From GCA-020343675 sp964462945 (GTDB taxonomy: Bacteria > Planctomycetota > Phycisphaerae > Sedimentisphaerales > Anaerobacaceae): 64,000 bases of DNA. The stretch covers positions 1 through 64,000 of the forward strand of contig CAYWZW010000013.1 in NCBI GenBank assembly GCA_964462945.1, written 5' to 3'. The translations under genes and the position numbers were made by a program. The notes under the pieces are model-generated. The model was not told where the DNA came from, ran no database searches, and saw nothing but the letters and a program-made list of their open reading frames with translations. Of the stretch, positions 41,784 through 51,044 are shown piece by piece (position 1 is the first letter of the stretch; each line of letters begins with the position of its first letter).

Positions 41784-41852
41784 GTGGACTCATAAAGAGT
41801 AACATTTGTTTCTGACGGGATTTTGCCGTGTCGGATTTTGGAGAACACTAAT

Positions 41853-43295
41853 ATGAAAAGTCATGATACAACTGCTACCTCGAAAAACACAAAGATGTCC
41901 CGGCGCGAATTTGCCGGTAAGGCTGTTGCCGCTACGGCTGTGTTTGCCGTTGTTCCCCGCTACGTGCTGGGGCGCAGCGGCTACACGCCGCCGAGCGAAA
42001 AGCTCAACGTCGCAATCATCGGTACCGGCGGCCAGGGGACGCAAAATATCAAGGCGCTGCTTGGGCACTCGGATGTCCAGGTAATGGCGATTTGCGATGT
42101 CAACGGGCAGTCCGATTACAGCCGCTTCTATTACGGGGGCACAGCGGGAAGAAAGCCGGCCCAGGAACTCATTGAGAAACATTACGCCGGTCAGAAGTCA
42201 ACCGCCCAGTACAAGGGTTGTGCCTGCTACGTTGATTTCCGCGAAATGCTCGAAAAAGAGAAAGGCATTGATGCCGTGCTCGTGGCCACGCCGGACCACG
42301 TCCATGCCGCAGCGACAATGGCGGCGATCAAGCACGGCAAGCACGTCTATTGCGAAAAGCCTCTGACGCACTCGATCTACGAAGCCCGCAAAATCACCGA
42401 AGCGGCGCGCCAAGCTAAAGTTGCCACTCAGATGGGCAACCAGGGGCATAGCGGCGAAGAGATTCGGCTTACCGTCGAATGGATACGGGACGGAGCCATC
42501 GGCGACGTTCGTGAGGTACATTCCTGGAGCCACACGGGGGTTGACTGGGGAGGGTATCGAACATCCCGGCCCGAAGACACGCCGCCGGTGCCGCCCGGAT
42601 TGAACTGGGATTTGTGGCTTGGTCCGGCGCCGTACAGGCCGTACCACCCGGCGTACGCGCCGTACAACTGGCGCGGCTGGTGGGATTTTGGAACGGGGGC
42701 GATAGGCGATATGGCCTGCCATAACATGGACCCTGCTTTCTGGGCATTGGACCTGGGGCATCCCACGAGTGTTGAGGCCAGCTCCACGGGAATCAATCCT
42801 GAGACGACGCCGTTTGGGTCTATCGTCCATTATCAGTTTCCCGCCCGCGGAAGTATGCCGCCGGTCAAAGTGACCTGGTATGGAGGCGGGCTGATGCCGC
42901 CACGTCCGGAGGAGCTGGAGCCGGGCCGGGAATTGACCGGCAGCGGTAACGGCATTCTCTTTGTGGGTGATAAAGGCAAAATCATGTGTCCCGGCTGGGG
43001 CGGGAGCCCCCGGATCATACCCGAGTCCAAGATGAAAACCTACGAGCTGCCGCCGAAGACAATTCCCAGATCCCAGGGCCACCACAGGGATTGGATTGAG
43101 GCCTGCAAGGGCGGCAAGCCGGCAAGCTCAAACTTCGATTACGCAGGCCCGATGACCGAAGTGATTCTGTTAGGCAATGTGGCTCTGCGCACCGGCAAGG
43201 AGCTGTCCTGGGACGGTCCCAATATGAAGGCAACCAACGCCCCCGAAGCCGACAAGTACATCCGCCCCGAGTATCGCAGTGGGTGGACCTTGTAG
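41853..43295 (+). CDS. Tat-exported Gfo/Idh/MocA oxidoreductase (second copy)
   Basis: The 480-residue protein carries a twin-arginine signal (MSRREFAGKAVAATAVFAVVP, R17-R18), a dinucleotide loop GTGGQG at 57-62 and the EKP motif at 168-170. The substrate domain has GNQGHSGEEIRLTVEWIRDG and WDLWLGPAPYRPYHP, features of the large secreted planctomycete branch. GGAGAA lies 7 nt before the ATG. It shows only family-level similarity to the gene at 3610. The CE4 gene follows at 31 nt. Oxidation of sugar C3 is a plausible but unproven activity. Confidence 0.92.
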   Translation: MKSHDTTATSKNTKMSRREFAGKAVAATAVFAVVPRYVLGRSGYTPPSEKLNVAIIGTGGQGTQNIKALLGHSDVQVMAICDVNGQSDYSRFYYGGTAGRKPAQELIEKHYAGQKSTAQYKGCACYVDFREMLEKEKGIDAVLVATPDHVHAAATMAAIKHGKHVYCEKPLTHSIYEARKITEAARQAKVATQMGNQGHSGEEIRLTVEWIRDGAIGDVREVHSWSHTGVDWGGYRTSRPEDTPPVPPGLNWDLWLGPAPYRPYHPAYAPYNWRGWWDFGTGAIGDMACHNMDPAFWALDLGHPTSVEASSTGINPETTPFGSIVHYQFPARGSMPPVKVTWYGGGLMPPRPEELEPGRELTGSGNGILFVGDKGKIMCPGWGGSPRIIPESKMKTYELPPKTIPRSQGHHRDWIEACKGGKPASSNFDYAGPMTEVILLGNVALRTGKELSWDGPNMKATNAPEADKYIRPEYRSGWTL

Positions 43296-43326
43296 TATCC
43301 GGCAGAGGGCAAAAAGGAGAGTGTCA

Positions 43327-44181
43327 ATGAGAACGATCTGCGTTTGTCTGATTCTTGCGTGTTGCTTTGTCGTTGCTGTCTCTACAGGCTGCTCGCCAGC
43401 TCGTTTGCAGGACAAAGAGCGGCCCACCCCGCAAGCACGGGAGGATTTTCGCTGGCCGCAGGGAAAACGTGCCGCCATCAGTCTGACGTTTGACGATGCG
43501 CGATTCAGTCAGATTGACCGCGGCTTGCCGATCCTGGACGAATACGGCGTCAAGGCGACTTTCTATGTCTCGCTTACCTCTTTGGAGAAGCGGCTGGATG
43601 ACTGGAAGAAAGCGGCAGCCAGCGGCCATGAAATCGGAAATCATACGCTCACGCATCCCTGCTCCGGCAATTTCCCGTTTTCGCGCGAAAGGGCCTTGGA
43701 AAACTACACGCTCGCTAAGATGCACGCCGAGCTGCGCGATGCAAGCGATAATATCGAGCGCCTGCTTGGCGTCAGGCCCGTTTCCTTTGCCTATCCCTGC
43801 GGACAGAAATTCGTGGGACGCGGACGCAACCTCAAGAGCTATGTGCCGTTAGTGGCGGAGGAGTTTCTAACGGGCCGCGGCTGGATGGACGAGTGGGCGA
43901 ACGACCCGGCCTTCTGCGATATGGCACAACTGATGGCCATGGAGCTGGACGGCAAGGACTTCGAGCAGGTCAAGCAGGTGATAGATAGAACGCTGGCGAA
44001 CGGCGGATGGCTGATTTTCTGCGGCCACGACATCGGCGACGATGGCCGCCAGACGACTCGCTCGACAACGCTCAAGGCCCTTTGCGAATACGCCCGGGAC
44101 CCCGCCAACGGCGTGTGGCTCGATAGCGTCGAAGCGATCACTCGCCATATTCTCAAGCAGCGCTCCGGCGAGGGGCGTTGA
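43327..44181 (+). CDS. Polysaccharide deacetylase (CE4/NodB), probably a lipoprotein
   Basis: The 284-residue protein has a signal segment ending VVAVSTGC, a weak lipobox, then a NodB-type domain. The motifs are SLTFDDARFS (the TFDD metal/base motif) and HEIGNHTLTHP (the H-[ST]-x3-H metal motif), with FAYPCGQKF later. It should remove N- or O-acetyl groups from glycans outside the cell or in the periplasm. AAGGAGA lies 6 nt before the ATG. It follows the Gfo/Idh/MocA gene with 31 nt between, so they form an operon. It ends 72 nt before the convergent radical SAM gene. Confidence 0.9.
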   Translation: MRTICVCLILACCFVVAVSTGCSPARLQDKERPTPQAREDFRWPQGKRAAISLTFDDARFSQIDRGLPILDEYGVKATFYVSLTSLEKRLDDWKKAAASGHEIGNHTLTHPCSGNFPFSRERALENYTLAKMHAELRDASDNIERLLGVRPVSFAYPCGQKFVGRGRNLKSYVPLVAEEFLTGRGWMDEWANDPAFCDMAQLMAMELDGKDFEQVKQVIDRTLANGGWLIFCGHDIGDDGRQTTRSTTLKALCEYARDPANGVWLDSVEAITRHILKQRSGEGR

Positions 44182-44253
44182 TGACTGCGATCCTGGTCCC
44201 TCTTAACGTCCTTTTTCGCGGCCTTCTTCACGTGCCGCAGCTAAATCCTCCAA

Positions 44254-45738
44254 TTAAGCGTGGCCATAGCCTTCGAACATCGTGCGAAAATGGAAGCCGC
44301 AGATGGCCAGCGTGAGAGCCAAATGGAGATGTTGCGGCCTTCTGAGCGACCAGAAGATGAGTTTCCAATAGTGGAGCCGGCCTTCGCCTATCATTCCCAG
44401 GTGCCATATAGATTTCAGGAATGCTTTGATATCACAAAAGCGAAATCTCACTTTGTTATTCTCTCCAGGCTTGTAGTGCCGCAGAAACGTCAGGACTCGT
44501 TCATAATAGTTCCTGGGCGAATAAATCGTGCTTACTACTTTTCTATACCCTTCGAGAAGATCCTCAATCCCCATCTTGGGGATGAAGTTTATTGAGAAAT
44601 CCGTGTTATCACCCGTGGCGGCTTTCAACAGCCTGTTCTCGGTCATGAGCCTGCGGTAGAGCTTCGTTCCCCTGGGAGCATTGAGCAGTCCCACCATAGC
44701 CGTCACGACTCCGCTTTCTTGAATGAATTGAATCAGACCGTCGAAAACGGATGTCTTATCGCTGTCGAAGCCCAGAATAAACCCCGCCTGGACCTGCATG
44801 CCGGACCGCTGGATCTTCTTGACACAGGCCACTAAATCACGGCCTTTGTTCTGGACTTTATTGCATTCGCTCAGGCTGTCCTCATTCGGCGTTTCAATCC
44901 CCACGAACACACAGTCGAAACCGGCTTTAACCATCAACTGCATCAATTCTTCGTCGTCTGCCAGATTGATGGATGCCTGCGTATTGAACGAAAACGGGTA
45001 TTGCCTGTTTTCCATCCAGCCTATGATAGCGGGAAGCAATTCTGTCTTTAGACGCGCCTTATTTCCAATGAAGTTATCATCCACAAAGAACACTTCGCCC
45101 CGCCAGCCAAGAGAGTACAGACTCTCCAATTCCTCCAGAACCTGATCTGTAGTCTTCGTACGAATCTGATGTCCGAAAAGCGTCGTAACATCACAGAAAT
45201 CGCAATCGAAAGGACACCCCCGTGAATACTGGATGCACATCAATGCGTATTTCTTCGGGTTGACCAGGTTCCAAAGGGGGATCGGGGTCTGGCGCAAATC
45301 CGCCTTCTCGTGTGTGTTGTACAATTTCCTGGGAGAACCTTCCTGGAGGTCTTTTATGAACAGCGGTAAAGTCAGCTCGGCCTCTTTGAGCACTAAGTGA
45401 TCCACATGTACGTACTGTTCCGGAACGCTGGTAAAAAGAGGGCCGCCCGCCACGACTTTGGTTCCGATTTTCCTGCACCGATCAATCACCTGGTCGGCGG
45501 ATTTTTGCTGGATGACCATAGCCGTAACGAACACATAATCAGCCCACTCAATGTCTCGATTTCGCAATTTTGTTGTGGTCATATCGACCAACTTTGTTTC
45601 CCAGTTTCGGGGTAGCATGGCAGCCACCGTCATTAGTCCCAGAGGCGGCAGAAACGACTTTTTCGAGATGAACTTCAAGGCGTTTTTGAAACTCCAGAAA
45701 GTCAGTGGGATGTCCGGATTGACCAGAAGTATCTTCAT
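44254..45738 (-). CDS. B12-binding-domain radical SAM protein with DUF4070
   Basis: The 494-residue protein has an N-terminal cobalamin-binding-like domain (MKILLVNPDIPL, residues 1-135) and a radical SAM core with C175-x3-C179-x2-C182 (SRGCPFDCDFCDVT). A C-terminal DUF4070 region follows (YSPRNYYERVLTFLRHYKPG). Enzymes of this layout methylate or rearrange unactivated carbons in lipids or secondary metabolites, for example hopanoid HpnJ-like relatives. AGGAG lies 8 nt before the ATG. The usual DxHxxG of B12 domains is not clear here, so cobalamin binding is uncertain. It is transcribed alone, away from a 470-nt spacer. Confidence 0.88.
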   Translation of the reverse strand: MKILLVNPDIPLTFWSFKNALKFISKKSFLPPLGLMTVAAMLPRNWETKLVDMTTTKLRNRDIEWADYVFVTAMVIQQKSADQVIDRCRKIGTKVVAGGPLFTSVPEQYVHVDHLVLKEAELTLPLFIKDLQEGSPRKLYNTHEKADLRQTPIPLWNLVNPKKYALMCIQYSRGCPFDCDFCDVTTLFGHQIRTKTTDQVLEELESLYSLGWRGEVFFVDDNFIGNKARLKTELLPAIIGWMENRQYPFSFNTQASINLADDEELMQLMVKAGFDCVFVGIETPNEDSLSECNKVQNKGRDLVACVKKIQRSGMQVQAGFILGFDSDKTSVFDGLIQFIQESGVVTAMVGLLNAPRGTKLYRRLMTENRLLKAATGDNTDFSINFIPKMGIEDLLEGYRKVVSTIYSPRNYYERVLTFLRHYKPGENNKVRFRFCDIKAFLKSIWHLGMIGEGRLHYWKLIFWSLRRPQHLHLALTLAICGFHFRTMFEGYGHA

Positions 45739-46208
45739 AATCGCGCTCCTATGTCTAAAGGCGCATCACGAGTAGAGGTGGGTAATCGGGAGGTTCGTTG
45801 CGATTTATCTGAATCAGCAGGAGGCGAAAGATGCGATCAGGCCACTTGTCAGGATGGGTCGATAGGTATCAGAATCTCACTGGTTGTAAGTGTGATGTCG
45901 CAATCGACAAATCTTCGCATCTAGCTTTTTTTTCAAATTCGCTTAAACCGGCCTTATACTGCCTTACTCAGGCTTCTAATAATAGAATAGCCAACTAACT
46001 GTTATTTCTATCGGCTTTCGTGCCAAGTATTATATACGAAACATCCGAGATTTGAAGCAAAAAGCCGAGTTTTGCTGGGATTTCCACTGGTACATTCTCT
46101 GGTTTTAGAGTGAGGGCATACGTTCAAAGGCTGGCCGCAGAGATATGCGAATCGGTCCACCTGCAGCGTACCACTTGACAGAATGGTCAAACGACGAGGC
46201 CCGAGATA
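45739..46208. other. 470-nt intergenic region without recognised gene
   Basis: It separates the radical SAM gene from the end of the pseudopilin pair, all on the minus strand. It holds an AT-rich middle (near 45930-46010) that could contain the radical SAM promoter. No coding pattern, RNA fold or repeat family was recognised. Confidence 0.45.
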
Positions 46209-46991
46209 CTACCACTTCGGTATCGGTGGCCCGCTCGGCCAGCTCAAGATAAACGTATTGCCGGCCGGATACGCCGAGACGACCTCGACGTGCGAATCGA
46301 CAAACACGGCATTGGCCGTGCCCTTTTCCAGGTCTCCGCCGGGGGGATTGTGGTACGTCGCGAAGCAATCCGTGTTGTTCGGGGGCGTGGAACGCAAGTT
46401 GTTATCATTGATTCCCGCGCCGCTAAGACCCGGAATCGCTCGCGTATTCTCCTCAGAGAAAAAGAATACGCGCGACGGGTTCACGACCTGCGATTCCTTC
46501 CGGATTTTCTCCATGTTCGTGCGATATTGTGAAGGCACTGCGCCCCACGCGTCGCCGTTGAGGTATGAATTCATGCAGTAGCTATATTGAGGTTCGAGCG
46601 GAATGGTTACACCATTACAACGAGGGCAGCCCATTATTTTGGCCACAACGTTGAACGTAGGACACAGGTGGATATCTTTGTCCTTCAGATAAGGCCACAT
46701 GGGGCCGGCAAGATCCGGGTTCTGGTTGAGATTCTTGCTCTTATCGTGCCATCGGCACCCTGTGCCCCCGTCTTTGTAGAGCCAGGAGAATGAATACGGG
46801 AAGCTGCCGTCATTTTCGTCTAAGTACATCCTGCCCGCTATGCCGTAGTTCTTCATGTTGTTGCGGCAGACAATTGTCTGGGCCTGCTTCTTCACCCGCT
46901 GCAAAGCAGGCATCAAGATAGCCATCAGCAGCGCTATGATGGCAATAACGACTAACAGTTCAATGAGGGTAAATGCTCTTCTTCTTTTCAT
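46209..46991 (-). CDS. Type II secretion-type pseudopilin, copy 1
   Basis: The 260-residue protein has a class III prepilin signal, RRRAFTLIELLVVIAIIALL, cut between A and F, followed by MAILMPALQRVKKQA. The rest is the large globular domain common in planctomycete pseudopilins, ending in a VFVDSHVE segment similar to the H-x9-DG family ending but with DS in place of DG. GGGAG lies 8 nt before the ATG. It is 20 nt downstream of its close paralogue at 47012, from which it arose by tandem duplication. Two extra cysteines (MGCPRCNG) distinguish it. Confidence 0.9.
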   Translation of the reverse strand: MKRRRAFTLIELLVVIAIIALLMAILMPALQRVKKQAQTIVCRNNMKNYGIAGRMYLDENDGSFPYSFSWLYKDGGTGCRWHDKSKNLNQNPDLAGPMWPYLKDKDIHLCPTFNVVAKIMGCPRCNGVTIPLEPQYSYCMNSYLNGDAWGAVPSQYRTNMEKIRKESQVVNPSRVFFFSEENTRAIPGLSGAGINDNNLRSTPPNNTDCFATYHNPPGGDLEKGTANAVFVDSHVEVVSAYPAGNTFILSWPSGPPIPKW

Positions 46992-47011
46992 GATAATACT
47001 CCCACAAGATC

Positions 47012-47788
47012 TTACCAGTCCGGTATGGGCGGGCCGCTCGGCCAGCTTAATATAAAAGTATTGGGCCTCGGACGTGCTGAGACCTGTTCGACGTGCGAAT
47101 CAACAAAAACCGCATTGGCAAAACCCATGTTCAGGTCCCCGCCCGGAGCATTATGGTAGGTAGCAAAGCAATCTGTGTTGCCGGGAGGTGTGGAACGTAA
47201 ATTGTTGTCATTGACCGCAGCTCCGCTAAGGCCCGGAATGGCCCACGTGTTCTCCTCCGAGAAGAAGAATACGCGCGACGGATTCTTTACCTGGCCTTCC
47301 TTGCGGATTTTCTCCATGTTGGTGCGAAACTGCGCGGGTACGGCACCCCATGCGTCGCCGTTGAGGTAGGAATTCATCTCGTAACTATATTGAGGTTCGA
47401 AGGGAATTGACTCATTGGAATGGCCTCCCACCATTCTGGCAACGACGTCGAATTCCGGACACAAGTGAATGTCCTGGTCCTTCAGATAAGGCCAAAGTTC
47501 GCCACCAAGCTCCGGGTGCGCGTCGAGATTCTTGCTTGAATCGTGCCATCGGTGCCCTCTGCCGCCGTCTTTGTAGAGCCAGGTGAATGAATAAGGAAAA
47601 GAATACTCATTATCGTCTAAGTACAACCTCGCCGCCAATCCGTACTGATTCAAATTGGTCCTACAAATCATGTTCTTTGCCTGCTTTTTCACCCGCTGCA
47701 GCGCCGGCATCAAAATGGCCAGCAGGATGGCAATGACGGCGATGACGACCAACAGCTCGATCAGGGTGAATGCTCTTCTCTTTTCCAT
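47012..47788 (-). CDS. Type II secretion-type pseudopilin, copy 2
   Basis: The 258-residue protein has the prepilin motif RRAFTLIELLVVIAVIAILL and shares long near-identical stretches with copy 1 (NSYLNGDAWGAVP, PSRVFFFSEENT, NAVFVDSHVE). The start at 47788 has GGAG 9 nt upstream; the in-frame codon at 47836 would place 16 residues before the prepilin leader and is rejected. A palindrome at 47868-47884 lies in the leader. No pilin peptidase or assembly ATPase is in the window. Confidence 0.9.
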   Translation of the reverse strand: MEKRRAFTLIELLVVIAVIAILLAILMPALQRVKKQAKNMICRTNLNQYGLAARLYLDDNEYSFPYSFTWLYKDGGRGHRWHDSSKNLDAHPELGGELWPYLKDQDIHLCPEFDVVARMVGGHSNESIPFEPQYSYEMNSYLNGDAWGAVPAQFRTNMEKIRKEGQVKNPSRVFFFSEENTWAIPGLSGAAVNDNNLRSTPPGNTDCFATYHNAPGGDLNMGFANAVFVDSHVEQVSARPRPNTFILSWPSGPPIPDW

Positions 47789-47867
47789 GATAGGACACTC
47801 CACTATTTGTTCAGAAAACTCCCGAACAAATATCAAGGCTACACTCTTGAGGCCTGGCAGTCAAGAG

Positions 47868-47884
47868 AAAAATCGGCGATTTTT
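47868..47884. promoter_or_regulatory. Palindrome AAAAATCGGCGATTTTT upstream of pseudopilin genes
   Basis: It is a perfect 8-bp dyad around one base, about 80 nt before the start codon. A 15-bp version lies at 31184-31198, upstream of the PAS gene, and a decayed version at 48903-48917 precedes the third pseudopilin. The text TCAAGAGAAA next to it is also kept at 48897. It may be an operator. Confidence 0.4.
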
Positions 47885-48009
47885 CCACATTCAGGAACGA
47901 AAAATCGCTTGCCAGGAAATTTGGTCGCGCCCCCACGCAGTGCGCCAGGGGTGTTGAGAAGGTAGAAGTCCTGTTACTTGATTCCATTTTCTCCTGCCGA
48001 ATGATTTTT

Positions 48010-48837
48010 TTAGCGGGCGGGATTGTAGCCGCGGCGCATGAATTCCAGGTCGTCGGTACCGTCGGTGACGGGCCATCGGATGCAATCAGGATAGTCCACG
48101 TATGTCATTTCCAGAGTACTCTTCTGCTTCCACTTGTGCTTGACGGCGTGGCCGTCGGAGAAGGCCAGCACGCTGAGTTGCCCGTGCCGTACGACAATCG
48201 GGTCCCACCATCGATTCCCTTGCTTCTCCAGGTTCCAGGACCCCCAGTTCCAGCCGCCCACGTCGGTTTTCTCCTCAAGGAATACGTACTTGATGCCTGG
48301 ATTCTTGATCTCCGTGAGCTTCTTGTAGGAGGGGTATCCCCACTGTTGCGTCAGCCAACTATTAGCCCCGGTGCCGACGTCACCGTTCATGCCGCCAGGA
48401 ATGCCGTAGCTGCGATGCGTCAACTCGGTGCGGTGCCTGCGGTCGCCTGGGCAGTGATAGAGATCGACATCCAGCACGTAGGGGAACAGGGCCCCGCGTT
48501 CGCAGCCGCGTTTGTCATCTTCCAGAGTGGCCGCATCCCCCGCGACCACGGTACCGCCCTCGGTCTGCGGCAACTGGATCCAGTCATAGCCCCGGCTGGG
48601 CGAGGAGGAATGCCCATCGTGGCCTCCGACGAGCTTATCGTCGTTGTCCTGGGCGTACATGATCCAGGCCAGCACGAGCTGGTGCTGATTAGAGAGGCAC
48701 ACACTGCCCGCCGCCTGTCTCCTGATTCTCTGCAAGGCGGGCATCATAATACCCATCAGCAGCGCGATGATGGCAATAACGACCAACAGCTCAATGAGGG
48801 TGAATGCTTTCCGTCTTTCCGTGATGTGACACTCCAC
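48010..48837 (-). CDS. Type II secretion-type pseudopilin with H-x9-DG ending, copy 3
   Basis: The protein of up to 275 residues has RRKAFTLIELLVVIAIIALL and a C-terminal HGQLSVLAFSDGH segment, an exact H-x9-DG pattern. It is more distant from the other two. The start is uncertain. GTG at 48837 opens the frame, but the leader GTGGAGTGTCACATC lines up with GTGGAGTGTCCTATC before the ATG of copy 2, and the matching codon here is ACG. So either GTG is used with a five-residue extension or ACG is the start. Confidence 0.85.
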   Translation of the reverse strand: MECHITERRKAFTLIELLVVIAIIALLMGIMMPALQRIRRQAAGSVCLSNQHQLVLAWIMYAQDNDDKLVGGHDGHSSSPSRGYDWIQLPQTEGGTVVAGDAATLEDDKRGCERGALFPYVLDVDLYHCPGDRRHRTELTHRSYGIPGGMNGDVGTGANSWLTQQWGYPSYKKLTEIKNPGIKYVFLEEKTDVGGWNWGSWNLEKQGNRWWDPIVVRHGQLSVLAFSDGHAVKHKWKQKSTLEMTYVDYPDCIRWPVTDGTDDLEFMRRGYNPAR

Positions 48838-48953
48838 TTCATAACTTCAGGAACCCGCCGAACTGACGTTTAGACTACAGTCCTGGAGCTTGGAAGTCAA
48901 GAGAAAGATCGGCGTTTATCCCGGCCTCCCGGCCTGGCCGCCGCCAGAAATCC

Positions 48954-50621
48954 TCAATCACCCCAGAATTCGGCGGCCTGGCGGGCGATATCCTGGTATT
49001 TCTGCCTTGCCTGCTGGTAGAGGGCCTGGACTTGCGAGCGTTCTGTGTCGGTTTTGTAGCGGCCCGGCTTATCGGCTACCTGCAGCAGGCGGTCGATCCA
49101 GCGGATCATGTATTCGGCGTTGGCTTTTGACGCGGTAGGTTTGCCGTCCACCGTGATATAGACCGGGCTGGTATGCGCCTGGCGAAGATGCCCGTCGGGG
49201 CCGGTAAATATCGCTCGGGCGGCGACCCAGCCGCTGCGCTGAGGCTCGAAGGCCGACACGATCAACTCCTCAAGGACCGGTGAAGGCGAACGGCTTTTCA
49301 AGTCGAGCTTCTTAATTACCTTCGCATTGGCGATAAGTTCCAGCGAATCGACCGGCTGGATGCTCCGCAGCTCGGCTCTTACCGAGATGGGCTTGCCCGC
49401 CACACGGTCGGCGGGTTTGCCGGCATTCATCGAATAGCGGATTTGCGACCCGCAGCCCAGGCCGTCGGCGGTCAGCGTGAGGATGGGACCGCTGGTTGCG
49501 AATGTGCGGCCGGCATGAATCGCGTCGAGATAGTTAGCTTCGGTCAGGGGGCCGTCCAGCTTGGCATACGTCCTGCTATAGCCCAGCGGCACCGGCATCA
49601 CCCCCATCGCCGAGCCGCCGGTCGCGGCCAGCTTAAATCCACAGTTCAGAAATCGGTAGTAGGTCGAATTTGTCCGGTGGAAAAGTTCATCCTGCCCCCA
49701 ATCGTTCTGCCCATCTTCAATGTCAGCGCCGGCCATTCCCCAACCGATGGGTATAGTCGCCTCCCTGTGGTAGTGGTTGTGACAGACCTGGACCGAATCG
49801 AATAATCCCAACGCCGCGCCGACCACGTTCTCGCCCCATATCGGCTTGTCGGTATCGATAACGCAGTGCGGCGAGTGTCTTTTTGCTTCCCGGCCTAAAA
49901 CGGCGTCGCAGGGATAGCGGTTGTTGCCCAACGGCATCTTGACAGGTTTGGTCAGCCCGAACATCAGCAGGGCGCCCGTCGATTCGAATACCTCTCCGCC
50001 GATCCGCTCGATCTCCTGGTTGCGAAACGTCACCACGTGAGTTGCATCGGCATGGATACTGGAATCGCCCGGCCAATCGGGCCAGGCGCCACCCGGCGGG
50101 TTTGCTTTCTGGTGGTTCCACAGAGTCGAGATCGGCTCAAAGTTGATATCGTCGGCCAGGGCCAGTTGCTTGAGGACCCGCAAATCACCCAGGCCGAAGT
50201 GACAGTGCATGTCCGCAGAGTACCAGCCCTCCGCGCATAAGTTGACCCGTCGCTCTAAGGTGATAGCGACGTTAGTCGTCTGAGCAGGCTGTACGACGAT
50301 CTCTTTGTCAACGGGCCGGTACTCTTTGCCTCGCTCAGCATGGATCGTGGCCTTGCCAGCGGGAGCTTCGATGACAAAAAAACCGTCGCATGAGAAACTG
50401 CGGTCCCTCGCATACGGCGTGCAAGATTCAGTGACCGGCTGAAAAAGACGCTTGTCTGCAATACTCACCCAGGCCCGGCAGGGCAGCGGAGCTTCCGAGC
50501 CGCTTTCGTGTATGGTTACTGAGATACTGCCTGTATCAGCGGCCAAGGCCGGCTGACAAGCGAGTAGCGTCCCCAGAAAAACGATCAAAGTTAGTCTTTG
50601 TCTGAACTTTGTGTTTTCCAT
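48954..50621 (-). CDS. Secreted CehA/McbA-family metallohydrolase
   Basis: The 555-residue protein has a signal peptide (to about residue 28) and an N-terminal carboxypeptidase-regulatory-like beta domain (GSISVTIHESGSEAPLPCRA). A PHP-type metal-dependent domain follows, beginning GWYSADMHCHFGLG, the usual CehA/McbA signature with two His ligands. The final 60 residues are helical. CehA and McbA hydrolyse aryl carbamates, but planctomycete relatives probably act on other esters or phosphates. GGGAAC before the ATG is a weak ribosome site. Transcribed alone. Confidence 0.87.
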   Translation of the reverse strand: MENTKFRQRLTLIVFLGTLLACQPALAADTGSISVTIHESGSEAPLPCRAWVSIADKRLFQPVTESCTPYARDRSFSCDGFFVIEAPAGKATIHAERGKEYRPVDKEIVVQPAQTTNVAITLERRVNLCAEGWYSADMHCHFGLGDLRVLKQLALADDINFEPISTLWNHQKANPPGGAWPDWPGDSSIHADATHVVTFRNQEIERIGGEVFESTGALLMFGLTKPVKMPLGNNRYPCDAVLGREAKRHSPHCVIDTDKPIWGENVVGAALGLFDSVQVCHNHYHREATIPIGWGMAGADIEDGQNDWGQDELFHRTNSTYYRFLNCGFKLAATGGSAMGVMPVPLGYSRTYAKLDGPLTEANYLDAIHAGRTFATSGPILTLTADGLGCGSQIRYSMNAGKPADRVAGKPISVRAELRSIQPVDSLELIANAKVIKKLDLKSRSPSPVLEELIVSAFEPQRSGWVAARAIFTGPDGHLRQAHTSPVYITVDGKPTASKANAEYMIRWIDRLLQVADKPGRYKTDTERSQVQALYQQARQKYQDIARQAAEFWGD

Positions 50622-51044
50622 GTTCCCATTGTAACCGATGGGATGCTCGGAGCAACACGTTCTTGTCGCCAGAAATATTCAACCGCGGACGCCGTCCCGA
50701 GCGCTCCCGAGGGATCTATGACTCAACAGCTACATTTCTTCGATTTTGTGGTTGACGTGAACGTAAATCATCTGTTACAATGAACATGAGCAACTACGGA
50801 GTTGCTGTCTTTTCGCTTCAATTCGTGTCGTTCATTAGAGCAATTGCAAGGCGAGCCGTTTGTTCTATGGCCCTTAAGGTGGGCACAGGAGGTCGGGAAA
50901 ACATGACGACGGCGAGAAGTTCAGGAATTTGGCGGGCAATCCCTTGCCCCATCGCATCGCGTAGCTTGTTATCAGCGTTTATCTGCGTTCATCAGCGGTT
51001 TCATAAGTGATTGCGGTTTACCTCAGCATTGGAGGATATGGACC
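50622..51044. other. 423-nt divergent intergenic region with promoter and repeat
   Basis: It lies between the divergent metallohydrolase and GLUG genes. The promoter at 50752-50781 and a GTTTATCTGCGTTCATCAGC-type dispersed repeat near 50980 are the only structured parts seen. A short open frame from 50780 shows no protein-like pattern. Confidence 0.5.
50752..50781 (+). promoter_or_regulatory. Sigma70-like promoter for the GLUG-repeat gene
   Basis: TTGACG (50752-50757), an 18-nt spacer and TACAAT (50776-50781). It would give a leader of about 255 nt to the ATG at 51045, including a dispersed repeat near 50980. Confidence 0.5.
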
